Source: Camarhynchus parvulus
Taxonomy: Eukaryota; Chordata; Aves; Passeriformes; Thraupidae
DNA length: 64,000 bases
Assembly: GCF_901933205.1 (NCBI RefSeq)
Contig: NC_044573.1
Coordinates: 50,835,493 to 50,899,492, forward strand
Reading direction: 5' to 3'
Shown here: positions 34,301 through 47,678 of the stretch, piece by piece
How positions within the stretch are numbered: the first letter of the stretch is position 1
Layout of the letters: each line of letters starts with the position of its first letter
Notes under the pieces: generated by a model
The model's input: the letters and a program-made list of their open reading frames with translations, nothing else
Database searches by the model: none
Told to the model about the DNA's origin: nothing
Program-made: the position numbers and the translations under genes

Positions 34301-37300
34301 TATATAACTCCTGAAGGATATGAGTGTTATTGATATTAGCTGCCATTTCATTTATTAAATAGTTTAATGTCCAGCGTACTTAGAAGAGGAGAAAAAATTC
34401 TCTTTGAAAGACTGTTGGAAGGCGGAATTTTTAGTGAAAATTAACTCTGGGACTAAAGAACCTTTAACAAACCTTTTTTCCCTGTGCAGATTGTTGATAT
34501 AATTAATATTAACCTATTAGAAAGAGCTGCTTCTTGAACACATTTCTTATCTGCATCTGGAACACAACCTAGCTCAGGAGCTTAAATCAGTGTAGAAAAT
34601 CCATACAAAATGCCTTCTAGTCTGGCACTCAGTAAGGTCATACCTTGTAAAATAAATATACAGTACTGTGAAGGAAACCATAGCTGCCTTCAGAATGGCA
34701 TGAATGATTGCTTTGTTAGAGAGGACACTCAAATGCAGTGATGGCCCACTAAGGATCACAATTGGTTCATTCTGGTTTTGAAAGAAAAAAGTCCAAGTGC
34801 AACAGAGAATTTGTGTGAATGGAGGAATGGGAAACCTTTCAAAATGGAAATAATATGTAGTCAAAGTCTTAATAAATGCAAAGTTTGATTATTATGATTG
34901 ATTTTATATGATTTTTCCAGAAATTAAATTATCTCTTTTGGGATTTATTTTAGCCCTGATGATGTATGAAATTTTCATGTCCCTGAAATCCAAGTCTGTG
35001 TTCCCCATTCTGTGGCTGAAACTCAAATATGCTGCTTTCGTGGCTCTCTAATACTGTGTATGGTCTTCTTTTCACTTCCCACTTCACTCACTTCACTTTT
35101 TTAAAATAGACTTTTTCTTTTTCTAAGAGAGGGAGAAATACATATCTTTTGTGTGGAGACTGAGCTATTAGACCTTTTCAGAATGAACTTTCTTGTTCAA
35201 ACATCTCATAACATGTAGCTAAAAGAAGAATCCCATTTCCCCCAAGAATAATGCCAAATGTGAAATTATTAGGCCTTGTAAAGTAACAGCATTTCTGTTC
35301 ATGCTGAAATAGCTAGATATACATTATAGGATATCATATAGGCAAAGATGAAGAGCCAAGATGTATTCTGGATTGAACAATGGCTGAGTATGAATTTTCA
35401 AGATCTTATTAAAGCACCTGTTTTCCACCCTGCTCACATTTTAGGAAATTAATTCTGAAAGCTCTCAACTAATCATATAGTTTTTTTTTTCATTGACAAA
35501 TTTTTAAAGCTACACTTTGGTTTAACTTTACAACAGGTGAAAGCTGGTAGACAGAAACTTTTTCTCCCTAAGTCACATTTTTGATGCCACATTTCATTCA
35601 TATGTGAAGCTATTTTCTCATACATACTGTCTTTATTTCCATTCTATCTCAACATTGCAAACACTGTTTTCTTCAAACATGTTCACAACAGCATATGGCA
35701 AACTACAGAAGTCCACCCAAAGTGCTGCAGTCATTTACTCTGACACCACAGTTCTCCAGGAAGCAATGATCAGTCTTTGCTGTGCAGACCAGAGAGGTGA
35801 ATCATTTATGTTTCCTGATCCACAGTATCAGCTGGGTATCATTGGACACAACTGGTATTACTTGGACTATTTTGAATATCAGCCAGACACACACAGATGA
35901 AGGATATTTGCTTAGAATTTCAGAAGATGAGCTAAGCAGTTTAAGTGAAGTAGCCTCCTTACCCATCATGTCCTTGTGCAGCAATGCTTTTTCCTTCCCA
36001 TTGTTGAATCAGAGAATCAAACCAAACCCAAAACCAAAAAACAACCCCACTCTCTCATATTCAAATAGATTATATTTTTGAGTTAGCAGTAAGACATTTT
36101 AAACTCTGAAGTGTTGAATCATAAATAGCCACTTTTGGGACATTTTACAAGATATGGCATGTCCTGAATGAAACCTTTGTTAGGATGATCTAGTTTGTAT
36201 TTATTTGCAGTGCTTCTCATGGCTAGAGATTGAAAGCAACTCAGTATTACCTATACTAAATATTTTATTTTTCCCTAGCTAGAAATATGTTACATCAAAT
36301 ATGCATCCCTTCCAAACTTGTCTGAGTTTGTGAAGGGAATGCCAATTGGTTCTCTACAGGAGTGGTGTCTCAAAAACAAAGCAGTAACTGACATATTTAA
36401 AGCTTCAGCACAAACACAGGAGATTCTATGAACAGAGAGATTGATCTATTCTATTTTCTTTCACTAAACATGATCCTTCTAGGTGCCTTCTAGGAAAAAT
36501 AATGTGGAGACAACTTTTGATGTAGAGTGAATAAAATGAGGATTTTAGGCTTCACAGACATAAATCTGGCATATCTGAAGAGAAGTACAATCAATTTTAA
36601 AACTTAAAGAAAAAAATACTCTTATATTTCTTTAGCCAAAGTGTATTTATATAGCAGGAATGAATAAAATAAGCTTCAATATCTTTGGTAAAGATTTATT
36701 CTATGTCAGTTCTTTGAGAAATTTAGAAGAAAGAAGTGAGAAACACTGTCATTTTATCTTCAGTTACAGATAACAGATAGTTTTCTTAACCTGGGATTCA
36801 AACCAAAACATATTTTTTCATAAACTAAAGTGAACCAAAAAGACTATGTAGCCAGTGAAAAAATGTCAGGGTTTTTTGCTCACCAGCCAGCCCACAAGCA
36901 AAATGAGGTGTTTAGTCTTGTAGGAGGGCAAAGTGGATATATATCCTCAACTTTTCTCCAGAAAAATACATTGTGTTTTCTTCCAGATCTGCTAAGAAAT
37001 CCTTCTATAACTCCTTTTTCTATTCAGCCTGCTGTTTACAGTACATAAAACTAGGAGAAAACAATTTTTAACATCTTTCCCTCCTTTTATATTGTTATTT
37101 GAAGAAATACTATGGTTGAAGTGCAATAGCCTCACAATCTTCCCCAGCAATTTTGTCATCACATACTGTAAACAATATGCCAAAACAGAATTAACTTTAC
37201 AGATTCATTCCATTTACATTCTCTGTAATTCAGTTGAAACTGAAATGCAGACTACTACATATGCAAATTCAGAATGCTGTTGCCAGAATCAGACCTTATC

Positions 37301-38699
37301 ATAGATCAAAGCTTTACCTGCTGCAGTACCATAAATTAAAAAGTAATATAAATTAATTTCAAAATAAAATTATCATTAGACCTAACTGTAGCACCAAACA
37401 CAATTGTAGCATCATTTTTCTATTCTGTTGTCTTCCTCTTCAATGCCAAAAACTTTATTCCATATGAGGAAGAGAAAATCCTCTTTTGGCTCAGTCATGA
37501 GTACTGAATTTGGGTTTTAATTTAGTAGTTTGATAATCACAATCCACTTAAGGTACATAAGCATGTTACAGTCATATTTCAGACCAGTTTAAATATGCCT
37601 CTGCAGCTAAAAATATAGATGAAAATGTGTAAATCCTCTCAGCTTCTGGCTTTTCCTGTGAGCCTCTTCTGGCAGTCTAAAATTCTCTTGAACTCCATGG
37701 GAGTGTCTATGTCATAAAGGTCTCTAACTTTAAAAAAACCCTGAGGTTAATGCCAAAATAATGTAGTGTAGTACAAATTGGCAAAATTACCTTTCTGTGT
37801 GAGAGGGTAACAAAATCCACTCCTCTTTGAAAAGGTTCAACCTGAGAGCAGATTTTCCTTTAACCTAGAATGCTTTTCATCTTTGCATTGCTTGGAAAAG
37901 AAAAACATGCTTTTGTTGGACAGTGCTGCCTGTACAAACACTCTCTACTACCTTATTTCCTTGTTTTCCCCATCTTCTCTCCTATACATAGGCAAAATCA
38001 AGAATGTCCAGACATTTTAATGACCCTGGATAAATCTTGTCTCAGAAGCTGTCAGACAACAGAAAGTTACTCTATGCACTTTAAGTAACAAGCCGTCTCC
38101 AGCATTTTTTAATTCTGAATAGCTCATCCTATTTAAATGCTGTTTTAATCCAAGCTACTTTGCATAATCCCATTGGATCAGAAAACAGATGTTTCTTGTC
38201 CACGCAACCAGTTAATTACATGCAGACAACAAACATCCAAATTCAGAAATAGTCAATGTGTATATGTAAAAAGCCAGTCCTTACCACTTTTCATCACTGT
38301 GATGAGGTTTGCATTTAATGCTGAGTACCTGCTTATAAGGAGATATCCCAGCATCAATATTTTTTTAAAAGCTATTTATATGCCAAAGGATTTTCAGATT
38401 AAAAAATTACTGGTTGAGTGGGTCATTCTTTTTCCCAGAAGTCATCTGCAGATAAATGTACAAAGTTGGTGTCTGTTATGAGATACACCCTCTGTTGATG
38501 GTCCATAATTCAAAGTTATTGAATCAGGATGATTCAAAATACACAGTGCTGATACCAATAACAGCAGAATAAGATAAAAATCTCTGTCAAAGGAAATAGA
38601 TTTTTAATCTGGTTTTGGCTTGTTTTCATAAGGGAAATATGTTTTTTATATCATACTGTCAATCAACAAGCCAGTCATAAAAGTTCAAGTAATTTTGGT
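31386..38699. other. AT-rich non-coding stretch without recognisable transposons
   Basis: About 7.3 kb with no CR1, LTR or gene that I recognise. Open frames do not exceed 99 codons. There are many poly-A/T runs and TAATTA-like motifs. The low repeat density could mean conserved regulatory DNA or simply transposons too decayed to see. Confidence 0.5.
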
Positions 38700-38705
38700 C
38701 ATATT
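38700..38705. repeat. Target-site duplication CATATT, left copy
   Basis: The identical six bases follow the LTR at 39098-39103. A perfect 6-bp duplication marks 38706-39097 as a direct insertion. Confidence 0.9.
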
Positions 38706-39097
38706 TGTCGTAGACATCCTTTTCACTAAAATCCTTTCTTTAGGATTTTTTCCTTCTGGGAAGCTGAGGCCCCAGAAACAAGATGTAAACAATAGATTGT
38801 CTGCTGCTGTGGAATGCAACAGGTGGGTCTGTGATTGGTCTCCTGGGGAAGTTTTGGTTCAGTGACCAATCACAGCAGAGCTGGCTTGCGGAGTCTGTCA
38901 AGGCCAGCTTGTGTGTTATCATTCTTTACTTTCTATTCTTAGGTAGCTAGCAGCTTCTGGAAACTCTCCCTTTCTTTTTCTTTTTAGTATAGTTTAAATA
39001 GATGTTTATATCATAACTTAATAAATCAAGCCTTCTGATCATGGAGCCCATCTCGTCTCTTCCTTCACCCCGAAAACCTTGTGGCCAACCGGCGACA
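38706..39097 (+). mobile_element. Solo LTR, family A, second copy
   Basis: 392-bp LTR on the plus strand, TGTCGTAGAC...GGCGACA, flanked by the perfect duplication CATATT. AATAAA at 39020-39025 is the likely polyadenylation signal. The last 170 bp are nearly identical to the reverse-strand copy at 5338-5727, while the U3 half is clearly more diverged, yet it keeps paired stem-loops at the same place (38829-38875 and 38879-38909). No internal sequence remains. The 6-bp duplication suggests a class II (ERVK-like) element. Confidence 0.93.
38829..38909 (+). promoter_or_regulatory. Tandem stem-loops with CCAAT boxes in LTR U3
   Basis: First stem: 12-base perfect arms CTGTGATTGGTC (38829-38840) and its complement (38864-38875), holding ATTGG and CCAAT. 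Second stem: AGCTGGC (38879-38885) with GCCAGCT (38903-38909). The position corresponds to the stems at 5529-5611 in the other copy, but in different sequence. Confidence 0.6.
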
Positions 39098-39103
39098 CAT
39101 ATT

Positions 39104-40827
39104 CAGACAAATTATTCTTTCAAAGATTAGCAGTTATGTGAAGGAAGGATGTTAAATTATCTGAGGTGAGGCTGACAGAGCTGTCATGATATGTTCCACC
39201 TAAAAGCACCTGGCCAGAGAACCACTGCTGACCTGCTGGTGACAGAGCTCTAAGAAAGCAAAACTGAGCTTCATTTTGTACAGTTAGGGCATCTTAGGAG
39301 ATCTGTGCAAAAGAGAATCTTGAGAAAATGGGGCGCACTGGGTACATATCTGAAAGAAATTAGGTTTTTCTGATCCAGAAGTGACTCAGTCATCTGGGAG
39401 AGTTAAAATTTCTTCTGGTGAAGTAATCATGGGTTTTTACCATGTAGTTACACTTGAAAGGCTGAAAAATCTTTCACAGTAAAGTTCCCATTAGGCCTCC
39501 GAACATGTGACTGAATTGTTTATATAAGCCTTCTGAGAATTAGATTATAACAATACAAAACCAGCAGAATTATTTAAATTATTTTCTAAAGTTTTCTTCA
39601 GTGCTCATTTTAGATTAGAGAGAGATACCTGCTAAGCATTGCTAAGGTTATTAGTGAGAGAAAAATGTTATTTGGGTTTTATAGCAATAGGTTTCCAAAG
39701 TGTTTTCCCTTCAAACATATCTATTAAATAACAGTCTGGTGACTCCACTGATGACAAGACATTCCCTCTTCTCTCCACTCTAAATAGGGAAATTTTTAAA
39801 ATTATTCTGAAAATAACTCAGAATTTTTAAAAATCTCTAAATGGGATGTTTCTCGCTATCCTGCCATAAAAATTCCAGCAAACCTTATTCAGGATAACCC
39901 AGACAAATAACAATACGGCATGTGACAACTTCAGGACCATTTTGTTAATCAAAACGCACAGTAAAATCTATAGCAAGGATCTGGATGTGATGCTCCTATT
40001 TTCTTCCCGCTGATGAAACCCAACTTTTTGAGATAGTATTCATCTGTTAATCTAGTTGCATACATGGGACAAAAAATGTGTCAGGTAGGTCTCCATTGTA
40101 TTACCCCAAGAATGGAAAAGTACTTTAAGTACAGTGTGTGTTAGACACAATGTGTAAGAGGTCAGAATCATTAAGCAAAGCACTCTGGTTTAGTTTAGGA
40201 AAGATGAATCCAGGAGGCACTCCTGGTCTGAGGAAAAAACTCCTCCATTTGTTTTAAGAAAGATTCCTATACACTCTGCTGTCTGAAATTGACTTAAACT
40301 TCCCTAAAACACAGAGTAATTAAGCCTTGGAACAGTTCCAACTGCCTTTAAAAGATTTTTGCTATCCATTTCATATCATGGAAACTCCCCAGCTAAAGGC
40401 AAAAGCCCTTATGAGTGTGGGTGCTTGCTGTCTTTTGATTTTATAGATATTGAACCCAGAAGGATTCCATTTCTCTCATGCTGCATTCACTAGGCATTTG
40501 CAACTACCCATTTTGTCCCTGTTCACATCTTTCAGCTGGTAATATAATCCTGAGCTGATGCTAAGCACTTGCATGCTTTTACCCACAGTGCAAAGTCAAT
40601 TATTCTCATGGATTCTCACAGGGCACATATGCTCTATTACGGTTTTGTGAGTTTACTTCCTCACATAAAACTTAATACAGCAAGTTTTCTGTGTAAAAAG
40701 TTGTATATAATATACTCCTGAAGAATGTGGTTTTTTGTTAAGTATGTGGGTGCTAGGAGAGTGTGGTTTTTGTTGAGTAGGTGGGTGCTAGGACTTTATA
40801 GCGCTTGATGAGTACCTGTTTAATGTC
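39104..40827. other. Non-coding stretch, no gene seen
   Basis: No exon or transposon is recognised. A two-copy tandem duplication lies at 40723-40793, just before a CR1 end. Confidence 0.55.
40723..40793. repeat. Two-copy tandem duplication, about 36 bp
   Basis: Both copies run from 'ga(a/g)tgtggttttt' to 'gtgggtgctagga', differing at a few positions. Confidence 0.85.
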
Positions 40828-40888
40828 AGATGACTTTTAAAGGTGCCCTACAACCCAATCCATTCTAAGATTCCATGACTCTATGATA
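40828..40888 (+). mobile_element. CR1 LINE 3'-terminal scrap
   Basis: About 60 bp reading 'gatgacttttaaagg', 'ccaatccattctaagattcc' and 'atgactctatgat': the CR1 end, including degenerate terminal octamer repeats. Confidence 0.8.
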
Positions 40889-41179
40889 TGTGTCAGAAAG
40901 TTGGATCAAGATCTAAGACATCATCTCAAACACTTTGTCAAGACTGAATCAGAGCTGCTGCCAGTTAAGCATCTGGATAGAGACAAAACTTGTGCAAGGC
41001 ACTCACAGAAGTCTGCTGACCAGCAAGCACTGACCCTCGCAGCAGCACCAAGGAAAAAATACAATTAACAAAAAATTTGGCAGAACTACACTTTATTAAA
41101 AATTGAAACACACCCAGAGCAAGGCTGGGAATCTAATTAAAATTTGCAATCAAATCCTACAATAATTTAGAATGAGTGG
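40889..41179. other. Short non-coding stretch between CR1 pieces
   Basis: No gene or repeat is recognised. Confidence 0.5.
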
Positions 41180-41390
41180 GAATTTTGGAAGTTATCTGGT
41201 CCAGCCTTCAAGGTGAATGTTCAAGGTCCCAGTTTGCTGCATGGCCAACCATGATGATTCAGCTGCAGCATCAGGGCCTCAAGTTTTGAAATGTCCAAGG
41301 ATGCAATTTTGACAAGTCCTCTGGGCACCTATTCCAATGTTTCACTACCTAAGCATGAAAAGTAAAATTCAAAATTTCATCTTCAAGGAC
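41180..41390 (-). mobile_element. CR1 LINE 3' fragment, diverged
   Basis: Reads in reverse as the CR1 3' region: 'ctggtccagccttcaaggt', 'ggcctcaagttttgaaatg', 'ctctgggcacctattccaat' and 'gtttcactacctaag', each recognisable but with many changes. An old copy. Confidence 0.75.
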
Positions 41391-43101
41391 TTATATTAGG
41401 TCATTTTGCAAGTACTCCATAAATTTCTTGTATGTGGTTTTATTCACAGAAGGCACTAATTTCATGGTAGAAGTCTGTGCCCACATTTTGCTACAAAGTC
41501 CTCTTTTTATATGAAAACATAACTTTCTCTGCAACTACAAATTAGAAAGCATTTCTAATTACGAAAAGATTTCCTGGAGAAATAAACAGTGATATTGCTG
41601 TTCTATGAAATGGAAATTATATTTCTTTCAGTGGATCCTTAAAGAACTTTTGAGTTTATTTAAAAGCCTTCACGGTGTCTGGAAAATAACTGCACTGTAA
41701 TATTTGATGATATTTTCTAGGACCTGTCTGAAACTTGAATTACAGTACAAACAGTGAAAGAAATTCCTCCTAAATTGCAGAGGGATTTTATAATGTTAAT
41801 TATTCAACAAAATTATTACTGATTAGTTATCAGAAAATTGTATTTAAGCAAAAGAAAAAAAATCTGACATAGTAAATAGAGATTTCTTAAACTGTTTATG
41901 GCCTTTAAAAATGTGTGTATGCCTTTCACTAAGACTAGATAATGAGTGGATTCCATTTTGCACTTAGAAATATCAACAATGAATTCTTAGATCTACAGTA
42001 ATGATTCTGTGGCTGTTACTTCCAAGTTCAAATAAATAGTGGAAGGTTCCTCTGACAGTAATTAGGTTTATTTATTTATGTATTTATTTATTAATAAACA
42101 GCGCACAAACTTTAGATACTCCTCAGCACATTTTTATTGCAAAGTGAGTGGTATTTAAGTAATTTAATATTCAGACGTTATTTCTCCAACCTCCAAGTTG
42201 CCCAGGGAAAATATTTATGTTGAAGAACTGCACATAATATGAGGAGAAACAGTTTCCTTGCAATAATTATAATCCTTGCTTAGATTTACCAGCTGACACA
42301 TGAAAGTTATTTAAGGACTGAATTAATTCAGATTAGATCATTAATTACAATTTGTGTAATTACTTACAAAAATTCCAAAGTATTCAAAATTTTAAAGTAT
42401 GCAAAACTCTGTCAGTTATTTTTTTATATCGTCTTTGTCTTCTGTACATTCTTTGTCTCCCAATGACATTTGTATCAATTGAAATCAAATATTCTGTCTA
42501 CAACTGAAATTTCATGGATTTCAAATTTGATTTTTTGAAATCAGATTATAAATATCTATTCAGGGAACAGTGAGGCCTAAGGTATGTCTGACTTTTGGGA
42601 GTTAGGATATTTATGAGTTCAGGCATTTAGCTCTGAGTATTTGGAATTGGAAAACATGATTTTGACTGGCTGATAAGCATAGAAGTATAAAAATCAATGC
42701 TTGCAATTCCTTTGTTACCATGACAACTAATAAACTAGCAACAGTGAATTATATAATTGTAACACCAAGAAACATTTTAATTGGTAGAGTTGTTTTCAAA
42801 TTATACACCAGCCATAAAGCAACAAGACAGTGGACAAGGGATCCTATTGTTGATTCTTGGCATGTTAGAAGAGGTAATGAGACCTGACATAGCCAAAAAA
42901 TCAAAACCTGCTCTTCAGATGCTCTTTGGGCATGACCATGCTGATAGCACTGACTGGAATGAAGGAAAAGCCTGAGCTCAAATGCTCTGTGTGCATATGG
43001 CAGCTGAGTGACCTGAAAGGGGAATGGTAAATGCTTGAGCACTGTCACAGAAAAGGTTTGTACTTGGGCACAAAAGTGCTGCCTGCCAAATAAGATTAGC
43101 A
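41391..43101. other. AT-rich non-coding stretch, no gene seen
   Basis: Contains a (TTTA) tract at 42066-42092 and a block near 42320-42365 with several TAATTA/ATTAAT homeodomain-like cores. The 117-codon minus frame at 42749-43102 is unrecognised and runs to the CR1 boundary. Confidence 0.55.
42066..42092. repeat. (TTTA)n microsatellite
   Basis: About six TTTA units with one TATG break. Confidence 0.8.
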
Positions 43102-43241
43102 AATCACAGAATCACAGACTGGTTTGGGTTGGTTACCTTAAAAATCATCCTGTTCTAGCCCCCTGCCATGGGCAGCAACACCTCTCACTAGACCAGGTTG
43201 CTTAAAGCCCCATCCAACCTGGCCTTGAATAATTCCAGGGA
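43102..43241 (-). mobile_element. CR1 LINE 3'-terminal fragment
   Basis: Reads in reverse as the standard CR1 end: 'atcacagaatcacagactgg' (terminal repeats), 'tttgggttggttacc', 'cccctgccatgggcagcaac', 'acctctcactagaccaggtt' and 'catccaacctggccttgaat'. About 140 bp, well preserved. Confidence 0.95.
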
Positions 43242-45050
43242 ATAAATAAAGATAAGTTATGTCTAACTTTAGAACTGATTCTTTATCCTAAAATAATTTA
43301 AGTATTTTCTAAAAAGAAATACAACCGTTTCTTTATGTTAGGCAAAATTTTGACAAAGCCACCAGCCCCAAAAGAAAGCCCTTCAGCAATATGATTTCAT
43401 CTCCTATAACCTCTCTCTTTTGTCAGGCCTGACTTGGCACTACATATGATCTCTGTTCAGATCTGTATTCCCTACCTGCTCAAATCTTTAGTCTCTGTAG
43501 GATTCACTGAATATCAGTACTGCATTTCTATGGGAAATTAGATGAGCATGAATTTATTTGATTTTGAGGACTGGAAAAGAAGAGGTTCAAAAGTTCATAT
43601 GAAGTGAAACAAAAAAAAAAAAAGGACAAGTTCTGAACATTCAGTGTAGTAATTTTTTGTCTTTGCAGTTTTGTATACAGCAATAAGAAATGATAATTTA
43701 AAAATTACAAAAAATAAAACCCAGAGCATTTCCCTTTAAATAAAATCATTATCAAATATTAAAATTTTGTTTAAGTACCAAGTAAAAAGACACTTTTTCA
43801 GCTATTTTCATTTAATGAATAAAAAAAATCCCAAAATTTGAAAATAGAACTACATGGCTTATAATTCTTAAAGCATAACCTGCAGATTTCTATCTCTTGA
43901 AATAAATAAACTCTGTATAAAATAGTATCATAATGTGCTAATTCATGTCTATTTCTTGCTAGATGGACGTTAGAGCAAAGAATGAGAGCATACTTGGGTT
44001 TGATTCTTTTAAAGAAAATGAGAAATAGCATATAGAGGAAATGTAATGTATTATAAGAAGTGATAATTTACATCTCTAGAAGAAACCACTTGTCCCTCCT
44101 TTACTGCAAGGGACCGTTTCTGTATCAAGTTTGAGATAGCATAAAATATTGGTTTGACATAACAGAAATAATTAAATTTTCCTTCACTAGAAAACATTAT
44201 TACATTTTTTTGCCTTGAGTGGAAGAGGTTAAAAATATGGAATTGAATTAGCTTAGCAAAACCAACACCACTTAAAGGGAAACTAGATTTATATTTAGTT
44301 ATGTCAAAGAATTCTTTGTTAAGCAGTTAGTTCTGTTCCCTTATAGCATAGTAATTCGCTTCACAGTCTCTACCCAATCTTTCACCAATAACATTGCACC
44401 CTGTTTTTTGATACAGAAACATGAAGGACTGACAAAGGATTTAAGAGTTCTTTTACTCAATTTTACTCCTACCTCTACTGTGACAACAACCATAAAAGTT
44501 ATGCTGTCTTTGAAAGAAAATTGGTAGTAATTCTCATTTAAATATTGTTGGTGTGGTATTATCAAGCTGACTGCCCAGAACTTTAATCTTAATCTTCTGG
44601 TGATAAAATCTTGTTGGCCATAAAAAAAGTTATTTCAATAATGAGCATCATCTGTCCTTTGAAACCATTGGAGATATATACAAAAGGTATAAATCTTTGT
44701 ATGCTCTTTTCAGCAGATCATCAACTTCTGTTTATAGGAGTACTCAGTGGAGTGTTTTTTGATCCCTGGAAGATGCTTCCAATACCATGAAAATCACCTT
44801 CAATTCTACTTCTGACAGGATCTTGGACAAAAATGCATACAAGGCCAGTGTAAAAACTCCTAATTAGTATATCATTATATCCAAATTCAATAGGAGCAAT
44901 CTACGTGTGACAAACAGTCAATTGATGCTGAGTTTATTAACAGAGATGCAGACCTAGTTTGAGTTGTCTGTAGAAAAGGTGTCAGACAAGTAGTGCTTTG
45001 AATAGTGAGGTAAATAAGAAGAAATGCAGTCTTGCTGCAGAGAAGGTAAA
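43242..45050. other. AT-rich non-coding stretch, no gene seen
   Basis: No exon or transposon is recognised; poly-A runs at 43610 and elsewhere. Open frames are at most 77 codons. Confidence 0.55.
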
Positions 45051-45657
45051 GACCATCCTGGGCTGCTTTAGGCAAAGTATTGCCAGCAGCTGGAGGGAGG
45101 TGATCCTTCTTTTTTTTTAGCACTGGCCAGTCCACACCTGGAGCACTCTTGCCAATTCTGAGCATCTCAGTTCAAGAGAGGCATGGAGATGCTGGATAAA
45201 GTCCAGAGAAAGGCCACAAGGATGATTAAGGGACTGCAGCATCTGACACATGAGGCAAGGCTCCATGAGCTGGGAAAGTGCAGCCTGGAGAGGAGAAGGC
45301 TCAGGGGTATCTTGTTAATGTGCATGCATACATGGTGGGAGGGAATGAAGGAGGAGGAGCCAGGCTCTTTTCAGTGATCCCCAGGGACAAGGCCAGAGAT
45401 TATGGGTTTAAAATGAAACACAGGAGGGCCCTTTCTGAACATGAGGAAACACTTTTTTATGGTGTCAGGGACCAAGATCTGACAGAGGTTGCCCAGAGAG
45501 ATTGTAGAGCCTCCATCCTTAAAGACAGTAAAAGTCCTCCTGGACATGGTCCCAGGCTGTACTTGAGCAGGTGTCCTGGTGGAGTAGGGAGGTTTAGCAG
45601 GTGACCTCAGAGGTTGCTTCCAGCCTCACTCTTTCTGTGATTCTATGATTCAATGAA
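45051..45657 (+). mobile_element. CR1 LINE 3' fragment, about 600 bp
   Basis: Reads through the CR1 C-terminal/3' region: 'ccacacctggagcactcttg', 'gagatgctggataaagtcca', 'gaaaggccacaaggatgatt', 'agcctggagaggagaaggct', 'cccagagagattgtagagcc' and a tail 'gattctatgattcaatgaa', which is the CR1 terminal octamer repeat. One poly-T/A interruption lies near 45110. The 3' end is intact and the 5' end truncated. Open frames of 64 and 108 codons inside it are relics. Confidence 0.95.
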
Positions 45658-47678
45658 AGATTTGGCAAACAGTCTGCAAACCTTTACTTAAATAGGCATC
45701 CCAGTAATGAAGTAGGACTCTATTATCCAAAACTGAATTGTTCTGTCTATGCTTTCTAATCTCATTTATGAGATGGAATAGTTTTCCTTTTCCTCCTAGT
45801 CTACTAGTTAATATCTTCAGTAACTCCAGAAATACTTGCATCATAGGAATAAATGAATGACTTGGATAAATAGGCCACACTGACCAAATCTCCTTTATGA
45901 ACATTTATCCAGGCAATTGCTATCTCCACAGATTATCATCGTTTACTATGAAGTCATTCTGGCATAACACTGCAAGAACATTTCATCAGTGTGGGATGTA
46001 AAATGTAATAGCTCACTCACTCAGCCATACTTTATTACATCTCCACTGTGTGGTTTGCAGTAGTTTCAATTTGTTTGAATGGCCAATTGAAAACTTTGGC
46101 TTCATCTTCTAGGACAACTTCCATTCATTTCCAATAGGATGTTATCTCCCAAAATACAGTTAGATCTTTTAAAACTTATACTTCTGTGGCAACCTTGCCC
46201 ATTCTGATAAAACATGCTGGAGACAGCAAACAAAGGCTCTTTCATCTTTTCATCTTCCTCTTGCATGTCATTACCTGGTTAGGCAATGTCCTTGCTGAGT
46301 TGAAATAAATATACGTCCAATGCATTTTATTTGGGTTATTAAATCACTTAGGGAGCATGCCTTTTTTCCTGTTTGCGTTTTTCTTTTGTTTGCTTGTTTG
46401 GCTGTGGATTGTTTCTGGTTTTTTTAACCCTGAGAAAGTAGGAGGAGGCACAGGAAATTCCTACTGGAAAGCTGAATAGGGGAGATACTTCAAGGTATTA
46501 ATCAATGCAGCCTATGTACTTCTGCATAAATTGTTTGTTGATGTACCAAGAACATCATATAGGCATATCTGAAAAAAAATGAAATAAATATAACAGTGGG
46601 GATGCGAAAAAATACAGGAAAAATCTAAAGAGGATTTGATTAAAATTAAAATTATCCAATCAATAATCATCCATCTTGTGAAGTTCTCCAATTGTTTTAC
46701 ACACTAAATATAGCATTTAGTGTGTGTAATGGTAATTTTTATCTCAGCATTGCATTAAAGTGCTGTATCTCCTCCATCACTGCCTCCTTATGCCAGTAAA
46801 CTAAGTTATTCGCATAGTCATGTGCCTTCTCTGAAAGACTAAGAACATTCTTCAAGCTGACTACATAATATTAATTATAGTTAAGATTTATTCATTGCGT
46901 TTTGTGTTGCCTTGTCCTTTTTTTTTTATTTCTAAAATGCTTTATCAATATCAAGCATTAATTCAGAGGACAATAGAGATAACAGAAGCTGAAGACCCAC
47001 CATTCATAATTATGTCTGGGGACTGCAATGTCTACTGAGGAAAGATTATGCACTTAAAGAGATTGTTTTTTATTTCAACGACTGGCATTTCATTTCAAGC
47101 CATAAAAATAAAAAAACACTATTAATATAGAAGCTAAAATATTTATTCATGTCTTCCACAGTATCTGGGATATAAATATGTAAAAATTTACAGCACTATT
47201 TTTTTGAGTGAATATAAATACATGTGGTGCTTTTTAGCAGTAAATTGTCACATTAATTTGGCCACTGTAAAACAATACCATATCATGTTATTCCGCCTGT
47301 CACCTCTTCTTCCATTATTCAACACCAAGCATGTGTCTCAAATATTCAAAAGCCTAAATCACAAGTATTCCTTTACAGTATTAGGGAAACAAAGCAAAAC
47401 ATAACAGAATCATGTTCTAACAGTATTATTGGAACATTATAATACCCAGATTCACTTTAGTGTTAGGGTTTTTTTCCTTATGGACCTTATGTTCTACTTA
47501 TAGAAATAGAGAGCCCTAGTAGAACAGATATAGCCTTCTCAGGATCATTGAATCCCAGAAATCATCATCCACAAGGCTCCCAATACAGTTTTATCATGCA
47601 ACCAAATCCCTACCTGCTCCATAAACGCTTTTATTTTTGTGAAAATACAAGAATAAGCAACACCACAGAATAAAGAAA
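45658..47678. other. Non-coding stretch with a hairpin, no gene seen
   Basis: No exon or transposon is recognised. A perfect 11-bp hairpin is at 46699-46725. Confidence 0.55.
46699..46725. repeat. Perfect short hairpin
   Basis: Eleven-base arms ACACACTAAAT (46699-46709) and its complement (46715-46725) around the loop ATAGC. Too short for a microRNA precursor. Confidence 0.75.

Noticed and set aside
35604..36081. Two overlapping frames of 98 and 99 codons
   Set aside because: Unrecognised composition, overlapping in different frames; fits chance.
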